From positions 111,227-175,226 of the forward strand of contig CAMWFQ010000009.1 in assembly GCA_947173495.1 (NCBI GenBank): a stretch of 64,000 nucleotides of DNA. The letters run 5' to 3'. Position 1 is the stretch's first letter. Each line of letters starts with the position of its first letter. Both the position numbers and the translations under genes were made by a program. Of the stretch, positions 25,687 to 33,961 are shown in pieces. Origin of the DNA: an uncultured Lachnospiraceae bacterium (lineage in GTDB: Bacteria > Bacillota > Clostridia > Lachnospirales > Lachnospiraceae). Under the pieces are notes generated by a model. That model was not told the origin of the DNA and did not search any database. It saw only the letters and a program-made list of their open reading frames with translations.

Positions 25687-26592
25687 TCAGAGACTATTCT
25701 TCCCATCCCGGGCGGCCTTCCGGTATTCTACCGGGGTACAATGCATATATTTGCGGAACATCCGGTTAAAATAGCTGATATTGCTGTACCCGCAGTCCAG
25801 GGCGATGGCGCTTACCGGAGAGTCGCTCTCCAGAAGCAGGTCGCAGGATACGCCGATGCGGTAGTAATTCAGGTATTCGATCAGGGTCATATTGATCTGC
25901 GATTTAAAAAACCGGCAGAACTGGCCCTCGCTCATATGGAACTGCCGGGCGAGCCTGCGCAGGGTAAGGGGAGCGGCATAATTGCCGCTGATGAACTGGA
26001 GCACATCCTTCGTGAGGGCGGCGCGGGAATCAATGTTTCTGCGGGCGGGCAGGAGAGCGGTTGCGGGATTTTGACACAAAATGTACCAGATGTGCAGAAG
26101 CCGGGCCTTGATGAGCAGCTCATAACCGTCCGCTTCTGCAAAGTACAGAGCGCGAATGTCGTCCAGAGAAGAGCGCAACAGGCGGCAGACGGCTTCTTCG
26201 GCGTGAAAATGATCCCGGAAGAGAAGCCTGCCGGCGGTCTGGGGGCCTATATATTTCTGCTGGATATCATCGTTCCCGTGACTGCTGATCAGCTCCAGTC
26301 CGAAATCCACTGCATAAAAGTCAAAGGGACTGCCCGGCTCTGCGGAGACGAAATGGAGATGCCCGGAGTGGATGAACAGGATATCTCCCGTACGTACCTC
26401 AAATCGTCGGCTGTTTACAAGGGCGCTGCCCTGTCCTTTGAGGATGATGAGCAGCTCATATTCTTCGTGCCAGTGAGTGCTGACGCGCTCCGGCCGGGAA
26501 GGATCGGAGGCATATTCATGTACCTTTAAATGGAATCGCATATTGCCGTGCTGGGAGGGTTCATGGAACAGAGCGAGATCATGTCGGTTCAT
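25687..26592 (-). CDS. AraC-family transcriptional regulator
   Basis: Encodes 301 residues. The cupin-like domain has VSTHWHEEYELLIILKGQG near 40-58 and GDILFIHSGHLH. The AraC domain shows LTLRRLARQFHMSEGQFCRF, then VSAIALDCGYSNISYFNRMF and CTPVEYRKAARD. It is convergent with the double AraC gene, with a 20-bp gap, and divergent from the GH31 gene at 26871, which is the likely target. The shared 278-bp region holds a TATAAT box and the type C hairpin repeat. Confidence 0.92.
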   Translation of the reverse strand: MNRHDLALFHEPSQHGNMRFHLKVHEYASDPSRPERVSTHWHEEYELLIILKGQGSALVNSRRFEVRTGDILFIHSGHLHFVSAEPGSPFDFYAVDFGLELISSHGNDDIQQKYIGPQTAGRLLFRDHFHAEEAVCRLLRSSLDDIRALYFAEADGYELLIKARLLHIWYILCQNPATALLPARRNIDSRAALTKDVLQFISGNYAAPLTLRRLARQFHMSEGQFCRFFKSQINMTLIEYLNYYRIGVSCDLLLESDSPVSAIALDCGYSNISYFNRMFRKYMHCTPVEYRKAARDGKNSL

Positions 26593-26670
26593 GGGAAGGC
26601 TCCTTTTTTACATATCAAATCTGTGTTAGTAATTGCCAAAAAACATCAAGTATTTCCCTGATCAGATTAG

Positions 26671-26676
26671 TATAAT
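26671..26676 (+). promoter_or_regulatory. Candidate -10 box of the GH31 transcript
   Basis: TATAAT at 26671-26676 on the plus strand with no good -35 box at the expected distance, consistent with a promoter needing an activator such as the adjacent AraC protein. The transcript would have a leader of about 188 nt containing the type C hairpins. Confidence 0.4.
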
Positions 26677-26744
26677 ACAAATACGAAGAAAATGCTACCT
26701 GTGGATCACCGGCCTGCCGGAGTTTTGGCTGCGCTGGTTATTAG

Positions 26745-26845
26745 AGTGAACGACAATAATTTTGTTTTCTGGCGTTCACTGCGACGATTTTTGCCGGTTC
26801 ATGCAGAATATACCTTGCAAAAATTGCGTACATTTTATGATACGC
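26745..26845 (+). repeat. Dispersed hairpin repeat, type C, copy 2 (GH31 leader)
   Basis: Helix 1 AGTGAACG/CGTTCACT (26745-26752 and 26773-26780) is followed by helix 2 with ATTTTTGC/GCAAAAAT at its core (26785-26794 and 26817-26826) and a 22-nt loop. The small hairpin GCGTA/TACGC (26826-26845) then follows. The order of helices matches types A and B, and the sequence is related to 1435-1525. No convincing pseudoknot partner for the loop is seen here. Confidence 0.5.
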
Positions 26846-26870
26846 GGGTGTTTCGGGAAAGGAGAAAAGA

Positions 26871-28895
26871 ATGCAGTTTGGGAATGAGAATGGTGTGCTG
26901 ACAGCCCGTCACAGGGGAGAGATGCTGCGCATAGAAGCGTGGGGGAAGGATTCTTTGCGGGTCAGAGCCACGCAGCTTCCAGCCTTTACAGATCGGGACT
27001 GGGCCCTGACAGAAGAGGCAGGGACATGGCAGGCGGAGGTGGTGATCGGCTGGGAGGAGTGCCGGAGAGAGGATGGCGAAAAGGATCGGAAGGTTTTTGC
27101 ATCCATTACAAACGGGCGGATCAAAGCTGTGGTGAATGCAGGCGGCGTGATCACCTTTTACAGGGACGGAAAAAAGTTCCTGCAGGAATATTTTCGAAAT
27201 TATGATGGGACTCTCTGCAGGCAGAGCCGCTGTCTGAAAATCGTGAACAGAGAGTGGAAGGCTGTGATCGGCGGAAGCGAGTACAGTCTGAATGTGAAGT
27301 TCGAGAGCAATGACGGTGAAAAATTATTTGGAATGGGGCAGTATCAGCAGTCCTACATGGATCTCAAGGGATGCGTGCTGGAGCTGGCCCAGCGCAACTC
27401 CCAGATCTCGGTGCCTTTTCTGGTATCCAGCCTGGGGTATGGTATGCTGTGGAACAATCCGGCGGTGGGACAGGTCATGTTTGGCAAAAATTATACGGAG
27501 TGGACCGCACGCTGCACCAGGCAGATGGATTACTGGCTGACAGTGGCGGATGCTCCGAAGCAGATTCTGGAGAACTATACGGCGGTTACAGGGCGTGCCC
27601 CCCATTTCCCGGAGGATCGTATGGGACTCTGGCAGTGTAAGCTCCGCTACCGGACCCAGGAGGAAGTGCTCTCCATAGCGCGGAAGTATCAGGAAGAGGG
27701 AATCAGGATCGATCAGATTGTGATCGACTTTTTCCACTGGACCGTGCAGGGAGACTGGAAGTTTGACAAAAAGTACTGGCCGGATCCCAAGGCCATGGTG
27801 GATGAGCTTCACTCCATGGGCATTAAGGTGATCGTGTCCGTGTGGCCATCTGTGGATCGCCGGAGCGAGAATTTCCAGCCCATGCTGGATCGGGGGCTGC
27901 TGATGAGGACAGAGCGGGGAGAGCTGCAGACCTATGATTTCCAGGGGGACTGCGTGGAGATCGATGTGTTTAACCCTGAGACCAGAGAGTATGTCTGGGA
28001 AGTATGTAAGAAAAATTACTATGACCTGGGGATCGACGCTTTCTGGCTGGACAATTCCGAGCCGGATCTGGGGGTTTATGATTTTGACCACTACCGGTAT
28101 ATGGAAGGACCTGCCATGTCCTGCAGCAATATGTATCCTCAGCTCTACAGCCGTGTTTTTTATGACAACATGAAGGCGCTTGGGGAGGAATATGTGGTAA
28201 ATCTTCTGCGCTGTGCCTGGGCAGGCAGTCAGAAATACGGCAATGTGGTCTGGTCGGGAGACGTGCCCAGCACCTTTGAAGCCTTTTTTGATCAGGTGCA
28301 GGCGGGACTGAATATGGGACTGGCCGGTATCCCCTGGTGGACCACGGATATCGGCGGATTTATGACAGACGATGTAGAGGATCCGGATTTTCATCAGCTG
28401 TTGATCCGGTGGTATGAATTTGCCGTGTATTCGGCGGTACTGCGCATGCACGGGGACAGAGGCCCCCACAATATACCCAGGCTGGATGAGCGCGACTGGG
28501 GCGGCGGTTACCTTTTTACCGGCCATGACAATGAGCTCTGGAGCTATGGGGAAGAAAATTACCGGATCATGAAGAAATACTACGATATCCGCATCAGCAT
28601 GCACAATTATATCAGAGATCTCTATGAGGAAGCTTCCCGGAACGGTTCGCCCCTGATCCGGACCATGTTCTACGAGTTCCCGGAGGATGAAATCTGCTGG
28701 GAGCTCCAGGATCAGTATATGTTCGGAGACCGCTATCTGGTAGCGCCCATCTTCCACTTGAACGAGTTCGAGCGGGAGGTTTATCTTCCGGCCGGCAGAT
28801 GGAAGGATACCAGAGATGGAAAGGAATATCAGGGCGGAGGAAGAATCAGGGCGGCTGCCCCGATCGATTCGATTCCGGTGTTTGAAAGGATGTAA
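26871..28895 (+). CDS. GH31 family glycosidase (alpha-glucosidase/alpha-xylosidase type)
   Basis: Encodes 674 residues. The N-terminal beta-sandwich (to about 230) is followed by the TIM barrel with PEDRMGLWQCKLRYRTQEEV, the nucleophile Asp in DAFWLDNSEPD (about 394) and the acid/base Asp in WSGDVPSTF (about 465). GIPWWTTDIGGF and a C-terminal beta domain follow. No signal peptide, so it is cytoplasmic. ATG 26871 has AAAGGAG upstream. It probably removes alpha-linked glucose or xylose from imported glycans. Control by the divergent AraC regulator is likely, and the leader contains a structured repeat. A terminator follows at 28936. Confidence 0.92.
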   Translation: MQFGNENGVLTARHRGEMLRIEAWGKDSLRVRATQLPAFTDRDWALTEEAGTWQAEVVIGWEECRREDGEKDRKVFASITNGRIKAVVNAGGVITFYRDGKKFLQEYFRNYDGTLCRQSRCLKIVNREWKAVIGGSEYSLNVKFESNDGEKLFGMGQYQQSYMDLKGCVLELAQRNSQISVPFLVSSLGYGMLWNNPAVGQVMFGKNYTEWTARCTRQMDYWLTVADAPKQILENYTAVTGRAPHFPEDRMGLWQCKLRYRTQEEVLSIARKYQEEGIRIDQIVIDFFHWTVQGDWKFDKKYWPDPKAMVDELHSMGIKVIVSVWPSVDRRSENFQPMLDRGLLMRTERGELQTYDFQGDCVEIDVFNPETREYVWEVCKKNYYDLGIDAFWLDNSEPDLGVYDFDHYRYMEGPAMSCSNMYPQLYSRVFYDNMKALGEEYVVNLLRCAWAGSQKYGNVVWSGDVPSTFEAFFDQVQAGLNMGLAGIPWWTTDIGGFMTDDVEDPDFHQLLIRWYEFAVYSAVLRMHGDRGPHNIPRLDERDWGGGYLFTGHDNELWSYGEENYRIMKKYYDIRISMHNYIRDLYEEASRNGSPLIRTMFYEFPEDEICWELQDQYMFGDRYLVAPIFHLNEFEREVYLPAGRWKDTRDGKEYQGGGRIRAAAPIDSIPVFERM

Positions 28896-28935
28896 GACGG
28901 AACGAGATTCTGCAGCGGTAAACTGAGAACAGAGA

Positions 28936-28989
28936 AAAAGGGAGATGCCGGAAGGACTGAGATGCAGTCAGGGGAGGCGTCTCCCTTTT
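28936..28989. terminator. Terminator between GH31 and the convergent Fic gene
   Basis: AAAAGGGAGATGCC (28936-28949) pairs with GGCGTCTCCCTTTT (28976-28989) with one wobble, with an A-run on the left and T-run on the right, so it serves both converging genes. Confidence 0.75.
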
Positions 28990-29027
28990 ATATGCACACG
29001 GGCACCCAAACCCAATATAAATGTTAT

Positions 29028-29972
29028 TTACGACTCTGTTGTTTTCCAGCAACGTTCTTTCATAAATGCTGCAATAACAGCAATATCTTCACCTTCATAG
29101 TATTTTACAAGCAGCTGCTTGAAGCCCGATACTTCTTTTTCAGGAATTACCAGGAAACCACCGCCATGCGAAATAAGATAATGGTTTGCAAAAATGACAG
29201 AAGCACGTTTATTGCCATCCAGGAATATCTGCGTCTTCATGCAGTAAAGACACAATTTGATAGCAATATTAATGGGTTCATCATCCTTTTCAACGATTTC
29301 CTGGATTCTGTCTTTTACATCCAGTTCATTTGGCAGAGGCGGAACATAAGACGAACCGCCTATAGTAACCGGAACACCTCGGATACGACCACCTTCGGCA
29401 AAAAAACCTTCATTTACAAGTCGCGCAATATGACTGAGCATATAATAATCGGAACGACTGGCAACTACATCTCGGTCCAAAATAAACTCCCATGCGTGTT
29501 TCAGATTCAAAATCTTCAGCACATCAGTAGCGGTCATACCAGAAACTTTTCCGTTTTCTATGATTTCTTCTGTCTGTGGGAACGATGTAGCAACACCTTC
29601 TAAGACAGCCTGGTCGTAGATATTCATTTTCATATTGGCACGTGCGAAGGCAATGTTGTTGATGATATCAACAGAAAGCTCGTCTTCCGAGTATCCAGCT
29701 GCAGCAAGTTGTTTTTCTATACTGCGGAGTGATTTTCTGATTTCACGGGCTTCTCTGGCATTTCGAAGAAGCAGATTATACAGTTCTTCGGTATATGCAC
29801 CCACATAAGTCGATGTCTGTTTGCCAGCGACACGCTTTCTCACATAGAGGTATTTTCCATCACCACGTTCTTTGATTTCAGGTGTGCCATCGTATGGCAT
29901 CAAATTCAGTCTTGCATGAAGGTCAGCACGACTTCTGAGCAATTCTTGTATTTCACTATATTGTGCTGCCAT
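29028..29972 (-). CDS. Fic domain protein with a degenerate catalytic motif
   Basis: Encodes 314 residues. Fic enzymes usually transfer AMP to target proteins using a His in HPFxxGNG/KR. Here the motif reads QIFLDGNKR: the catalytic His is Gln and Pro is Ile, while the phosphate-binding GNKR is intact. The segment FPQTEEI and the preceding VLEGVAT resemble the usual inhibitory/helical region but lack its Ser/Thr. The start at 29972 has AAGGAGAG just upstream on the minus strand; the frame extends eight codons further. It has a consensus promoter and repeated GGGGAACA words upstream. Either AMPylation is lost or this subgroup uses another chemistry. It is a solitary gene between two carbohydrate loci. 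Confidence 0.85.
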   Translation of the reverse strand: MAAQYSEIQELLRSRADLHARLNLMPYDGTPEIKERGDGKYLYVRKRVAGKQTSTYVGAYTEELYNLLLRNAREAREIRKSLRSIEKQLAAAGYSEDELSVDIINNIAFARANMKMNIYDQAVLEGVATSFPQTEEIIENGKVSGMTATDVLKILNLKHAWEFILDRDVVASRSDYYMLSHIARLVNEGFFAEGGRIRGVPVTIGGSSYVPPLPNELDVKDRIQEIVEKDDEPINIAIKLCLYCMKTQIFLDGNKRASVIFANHYLISHGGGFLVIPEKEVSGFKQLLVKYYEGEDIAVIAAFMKERCWKTTES

Positions 29973-29984
29973 TGTCTCTCCTTC

Positions 29985-30084
29985 TTTGGGGAACAATTAT
30001 TGCAATTATTATGCCATAATACTCCCCAATAGTCAATGAAGAATGGGGAACATTTTTATTAACATGAATACAAAAATGTTCCCC
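29985..30084 (-). promoter_or_regulatory. Promoter and GGGGAACA operator cluster of the Fic gene
   Basis: On the minus strand TTGACT (30036-30031) and CATAAT (30013-30008) are spaced 17 bp. GGGGAACATTTTT (30045-30057) and its exact inverse (30072-30084) lie just upstream, and TTGGGGAACAA recurs at 29986-29996 in the transcribed leader. A related GGGGAGT lies in the spacer. The layout suggests repression by a DNA-binding protein at repeated sites. Confidence 0.6.
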
Positions 30085-30168
30085 AAATCCATAACGCAAG
30101 ACATAGTATGACCAAATCACACTGTTTTATTCACATAAAGAGGATTCATCGCTCATCGTATACAGAAG

Positions 30169-30225
30169 CTGTATATAAAATTGATTATCTGCATATAAAA
30201 TGATAAACTATATGCAGGAAAGGAT
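30169..30225 (+). repeat. Shared promoter block F, copy 1 (upstream of the second two-component system)
   Basis: About 57 bp nearly identical to 45723-45779. It contains CTGTATATA, CTGCATATA and TATATGCAG starting at 30169, 30189 and 30209, exactly 20 bp apart, and a further CTGTATATA at 30241. TTGATT (30181-30186) and TAAACT (30204-30209) with 17 bp spacing form a weak promoter inside it, giving a leader of about 70 nt before the response regulator. Confidence 0.65.
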
Positions 30226-30287
30226 GCCGGGAGCATAAAGCTGTATATAGACAGGACAATGGCAATATTACCATGTGAGGACAAAAG

Positions 30288-31865
30288 ATGTATAAACTGA
30301 TCATTGCAGATGATGAAAGGCGGATCCGGCAGGGTCTTAAGAATATTGTGGACTGGGAAAGCCTGGGATTTCAGGTGGTGGATGTTTTTTCAGATGGGCA
30401 GGAGATTATCGAGTCTCTGGAATATCTGGTGCCGGATGTGATTCTGACCGACATTAAAATGAATCATGTATCCGGGCTGGATGTGGCAAAGTATGTATTT
30501 GAGCATCAGCTTCCCAGCAAGGTAGTGCTTGTCAGCGGCTATCAGGAATTTGAACTGGCACTGCAGGGAATCAGGTATGGGGCGGAGGACTATCTGCTGA
30601 AGCCTACGGATGTGGATAAGCTGGAGGAAACCTTCCGGAAGATCAGGGCCGAGCTGGATAAAATGAAGGAAAGGCTGCAAAAATCCCGTGCGGATAAGGA
30701 ACGGATGGAAGAAATGATCCCGTTATTGGAAGAACGTTTTTTTGGCGACCTTGTGATGGGTGTGGTTGAAAGTGAGGATTATATCCGGAGCTGCATGGGG
30801 ATTTTGTACCCTCAGATGGATTTTGAGAACAGCAAATGCTTTATAGCGGATATCTACATAGAGGATTATGAGCATTTCATGAAGGACATATGGGAATACA
30901 GTTATGACCAGTTTGAAGTAAATCTGGGAAATTTCCTGGGTATTTACAATAAGAATTGTGGGTTCCATATTGTGTATAAAGCGGATAATCTGATTGAAGT
31001 CATGGGGATTATGGTTGGCGGGCAGCAGAAAAATGCGGACTGCCTACAGATCATGGATGGACTGATGCAGGAGCTGGAGAAATATTTTTGCCTTCGGGCA
31101 GATTATAAGGTCAGACGTGAATATGAAAATATCTTCAAAATCAGGCATCTTCAGGAGATTTTCTGGGAGGAGGAAGGGGAAGGGCAGATCCTGGATCAAT
31201 ACATACAGGAGCAGAAAAAGCTTGTAATGTCCCATATCAGCGTGGGCAATGTTGTGACAGCCCAAAAGCTGTTCCACAATATTTTGCAGGAGCTGGGGAA
31301 GCTGCCTGCCGTGAAACGGAATAATATTGTAATCGATATCCTTTCCACGATGAATGCCGTGTTAAAGGAGATCAACGTGAAGCTTTCGGAGTCCCTGTTG
31401 CCGTATTTCAATTACGCAATGATTTCTTCCATGATGAGGACGGAAGAGGTCATGCAGTATACGGACAGAATTTTTGACAGGATCCGTCTGGCAGGTGAAA
31501 AGAAGGAGTATTATGATTCCAGATCCATGGTTGCAAAGGCCATAAACTATATTAAGGATAATATCGATAAGGATATCTCACAGGAAGAGACAGCCAACTA
31601 TCTTTATATCTGTCCGTCCTACTTAAGCAGGATGTTCAAGAAGCAGACAGGAGAAAGCTTTTTGCAATATGTGACCAGGTTAAAGATGGAAAGGGCAATT
31701 GAGCTTTTAAAGGACCCCAGATATAAGACCTACCAGGTAAGCGAAATGCTGGGGTATAAAACTCCGAAATACTTTTCCCGGCTGTTCCGCAGCCACACAG
31801 GGATGAATCCCAGCGAATACCGCGGGAAAGTGCTTCATATAGGCGGTGGATCTGATGAGAGTTAA
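30288..31865 (+). CDS. AraC-type response regulator (YesN-like) of the second sugar locus
   Basis: Encodes 525 residues. The receiver domain has D8/D9 and phosphoacceptor D55 in VILTDIKM, with Lys in DYLLKPTD near 105. A long central region of about 270 residues is followed by an AraC domain (ISQEETANYLYICPSYLSRM, then VSEMLGYKTPKYFSRLF, then MNPSEYRG). It overlaps the sensor kinase gene by 11 bp. It most likely activates the twin promoters at 33870 and 36954, in front of the GH2 and transporter genes. Confidence 0.92.
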   Translation: MYKLIIADDERRIRQGLKNIVDWESLGFQVVDVFSDGQEIIESLEYLVPDVILTDIKMNHVSGLDVAKYVFEHQLPSKVVLVSGYQEFELALQGIRYGAEDYLLKPTDVDKLEETFRKIRAELDKMKERLQKSRADKERMEEMIPLLEERFFGDLVMGVVESEDYIRSCMGILYPQMDFENSKCFIADIYIEDYEHFMKDIWEYSYDQFEVNLGNFLGIYNKNCGFHIVYKADNLIEVMGIMVGGQQKNADCLQIMDGLMQELEKYFCLRADYKVRREYENIFKIRHLQEIFWEEEGEGQILDQYIQEQKKLVMSHISVGNVVTAQKLFHNILQELGKLPAVKRNNIVIDILSTMNAVLKEINVKLSESLLPYFNYAMISSMMRTEEVMQYTDRIFDRIRLAGEKKEYYDSRSMVAKAINYIKDNIDKDISQEETANYLYICPSYLSRMFKKQTGESFLQYVTRLKMERAIELLKDPRYKTYQVSEMLGYKTPKYFSRLFRSHTGMNPSEYRGKVLHIGGGSDES

Positions 31866-33612
31866 GGGATTGCTTCAAAAATATTTTTCAGATTATAAAT
31901 TTAACAGCCTGCTTTTCCGCAATCTGCTGCTGCTCCTCTCGCTGGTGCTGATTCCCCTGTCAGGGATGGCCGGGATCAGTTATTATGCATACAAAAATAT
32001 ACAGATGAAGGAGCGTGAGAGCACCAGCGAAAGGGTGACGGATGATATTTATTCTGATTTAAGAAATATTTTAAAGGAAGCCGAAATGCAGTTGATTTAT
32101 ATAAGCATGAATTCCAATGTGGAACTGTACCTGTATGATGACGAAGCAATCCGGCAGTTCAATTATAAAATAAGCAGTATCCAGGAACTGATCAAGATGC
32201 CGGTGATCGCCAAGGACTATGTGGAGAGTATCTGGGTATATTCGCCTAAAAACAACAGGGTGATCACGCAGGAGGGAGTTGCGGTATATGAGAGCTTTGG
32301 AGGCCGTGATAAACTGGAAGCATACCTGAACCGCAGGGAAGATCAACCGGGGTTGATGGTCACGAAGGATATTATGAGGGATGCCTATCATCCTCAACTG
32401 ACTGTTTTCCAGGAAATAAGATATGGAAAACAGCTGAACGGGGTGAGCTGCATCAACCTGGATGCGGCAAAGCTCCTGAAGGAACTGGATATTCCGGAGA
32501 ATATGCAGATATACCTGACAGATGGAGAAACGATACTGCTCTCAGACGAAAAGGAACTGGCCGGCAGGCCGGTTGAGGAAATAAGGGAATATGACAGGGT
32601 CATACATGGCGGAATTTATTCGGACAGCCTCCAGAGTATCTGCTCTATGGTGTCGGAAGACAGCCCGCTTGAGGTGATCACCCGGATGGATATGAGTGGT
32701 TATAATGATCAGCTCGATACCATCCGCAATATAATGCTTCTCTTTTTACTGGTGATGACATTGGTTACGCTGGTGTTAGCCGTGGCGGTTTCCGTCAGAG
32801 TGTTCAGGCCTATTGAAAAAATCATGTCTTCCATTCAGGAATACCGTAATGCCCTGATGGGAGAAGAAGAGCTGTTCCAAAACAAGGACGAGCTGGAATA
32901 TATTCTCACATCTATTAAAAGGACAATGAAAGCCAAGAAAAATACGGAAGAAGAGCTGGCGGAACGTGTCCGGCTGCTGAAAAAGGCTCAGGCAGTGGCA
33001 TTGCAATCCCAGATCAATCCGCATTTCCTGAATAACACGCTGGAAACCATTAACTGGATAGCCATAGAACTGCTTGGAGGGAAAAATGAGATATCCCGGA
33101 TGGCAGGGGCATTGTCAAGGATGCTCCGGATGACATTGGAAAATACGGATTCCGTGATACCGGTGAGCATGGAGATCAGGCATTGCATGTATTATCTTGA
33201 AATTCAGAAGACGCGGTATGAAGATAAATTTGAGGTAAGCTGGCAGATACCGGAAGAGATGAAGGAATGCCGGATCATCCGTATCGTGCTGCAGCCCCTG
33301 ATCGAAAACGCGATTTACCACGGCATTAAGCCTATGACCAACAAGGGGCAGATCGTGATCAGCGGGCAGATAGAGGGAGATCTGCTGTTGCTTACGGTAT
33401 CTGATAACGGGATAGGAATGGCGCGGCAGGATCTTCTGGTTTTGCAGAGGAGCATGCAAAGTGATATGATCCGGGAAAGCCGTCACATAGGCATTGCCAA
33501 TGTGAACCAGAGGATCAAGCTGTATTATGGCGAGGAGTATGGATTGACGGTGGAAAGCACGGAAGGGATCGGGACCAGTGTGACAGTGAAAATCCCCAGA
33601 GTGAACATGTAG
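31855..33612 (+). CDS. YesM-like sensor histidine kinase of the second sugar locus
   Basis: Encodes 585 residues. A membrane helix at about 20-40 is followed by an extracellular sensing region, then a second helix near 285-305, a HAMP linker, the phosphorylation motif QINPHFLNNTLE near 387 and a HATPase domain with ENAIYHG, DNGIGM and IGIANVNQRIKLYYG. The ATG at 31855 lies inside the end of the regulator gene; a GTG at 31846 is an alternative. It is the partner of the regulator at 30288. Tandem repeats and a terminator follow. Confidence 0.92.
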   Translation: MRVKGLLQKYFSDYKFNSLLFRNLLLLLSLVLIPLSGMAGISYYAYKNIQMKERESTSERVTDDIYSDLRNILKEAEMQLIYISMNSNVELYLYDDEAIRQFNYKISSIQELIKMPVIAKDYVESIWVYSPKNNRVITQEGVAVYESFGGRDKLEAYLNRREDQPGLMVTKDIMRDAYHPQLTVFQEIRYGKQLNGVSCINLDAAKLLKELDIPENMQIYLTDGETILLSDEKELAGRPVEEIREYDRVIHGGIYSDSLQSICSMVSEDSPLEVITRMDMSGYNDQLDTIRNIMLLFLLVMTLVTLVLAVAVSVRVFRPIEKIMSSIQEYRNALMGEEELFQNKDELEYILTSIKRTMKAKKNTEEELAERVRLLKKAQAVALQSQINPHFLNNTLETINWIAIELLGGKNEISRMAGALSRMLRMTLENTDSVIPVSMEIRHCMYYLEIQKTRYEDKFEVSWQIPEEMKECRIIRIVLQPLIENAIYHGIKPMTNKGQIVISGQIEGDLLLLTVSDNGIGMARQDLLVLQRSMQSDMIRESRHIGIANVNQRIKLYYGEEYGLTVESTEGIGTSVTVKIPRVNM

Positions 33613-33627
33613 TCAACGGAGAGTCCA

Positions 33628-33784
33628 AAAGTAACCCCGCATCATGCTCAGTCTGCCGCTTTGGCGGGCCGCATGGCCACCATGCTTTGAAAGTCAGGGA
33701 CTTTCAAAGTAACCCCGCATCATGCTCAGCCTGCCGCTTTGGCGGGCCGCATGGCCATCCATGCTATGAAAGTCTTTGACTTTC
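33628..33784 (+). repeat. Tandem structured repeat, type E (two 78/79-bp units)
   Basis: Units 33628-33705 and 33706-33784 are near-identical. Each contains CCGCATCATGC, a GC-rich hairpin core CCGCTTTGGCGGG and ends in a perfect hairpin. The closing pairs of that hairpin differ between units but stay complementary (TTTGAAAGTC with GACTTTCAAA; TATGAAAGTC with GACTTTCATA), a compensatory change. The array occupies the 3' side of the kinase gene, in the 349-bp gap before the GH2 gene. Confidence 0.8.
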
Positions 33785-33845
33785 ATAGTAAATATTGCGC
33801 TGTGCAGGAATGGAAATGATTCCATGGAAATGACTTCTGTAAAGT

Positions 33846-33868
33846 GCCGCCTTCGGGCGGCTTTTTTT
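33846..33868 (+). terminator. Intrinsic terminator with a TTCG tetraloop
   Basis: GCCGCC (33846-33851), loop TTCG and GGCGGC (33856-33861) are followed by seven T residues. It ends the two-component transcript ahead of the GH2 promoter. Confidence 0.9.
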
Positions 33869-33869
33869 G

Positions 33870-33938
33870 TCAAAATTATCCCCCTTTTTTTCAGGTTTGT
33901 GCCATTTGCATTTTAAAAGGAACCCGATATACTCTTAC
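33870..33938 (+). promoter_or_regulatory. GH2 promoter block, twin of 36954-37022
   Basis: TTGCAT (33906-33911) and TATACT (33928-33933), spaced 16 bp, form the promoter. Upstream lies TATCCCCCTTTTTTTCAG and TTTGTG-CATTT words that recur at 36954-37022 in the same order and spacing. The shared block probably binds the YesN-like regulator. Confidence 0.7.
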
Positions 33939-33961
33939 CATAATTTAAGGGAGGAGATAAG

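Noticed and set aside
33628..33784. A CRISPR array.
   Set aside because: Only two adjacent units with no spacers between them, and each unit is about 78 bp with internal hairpins.
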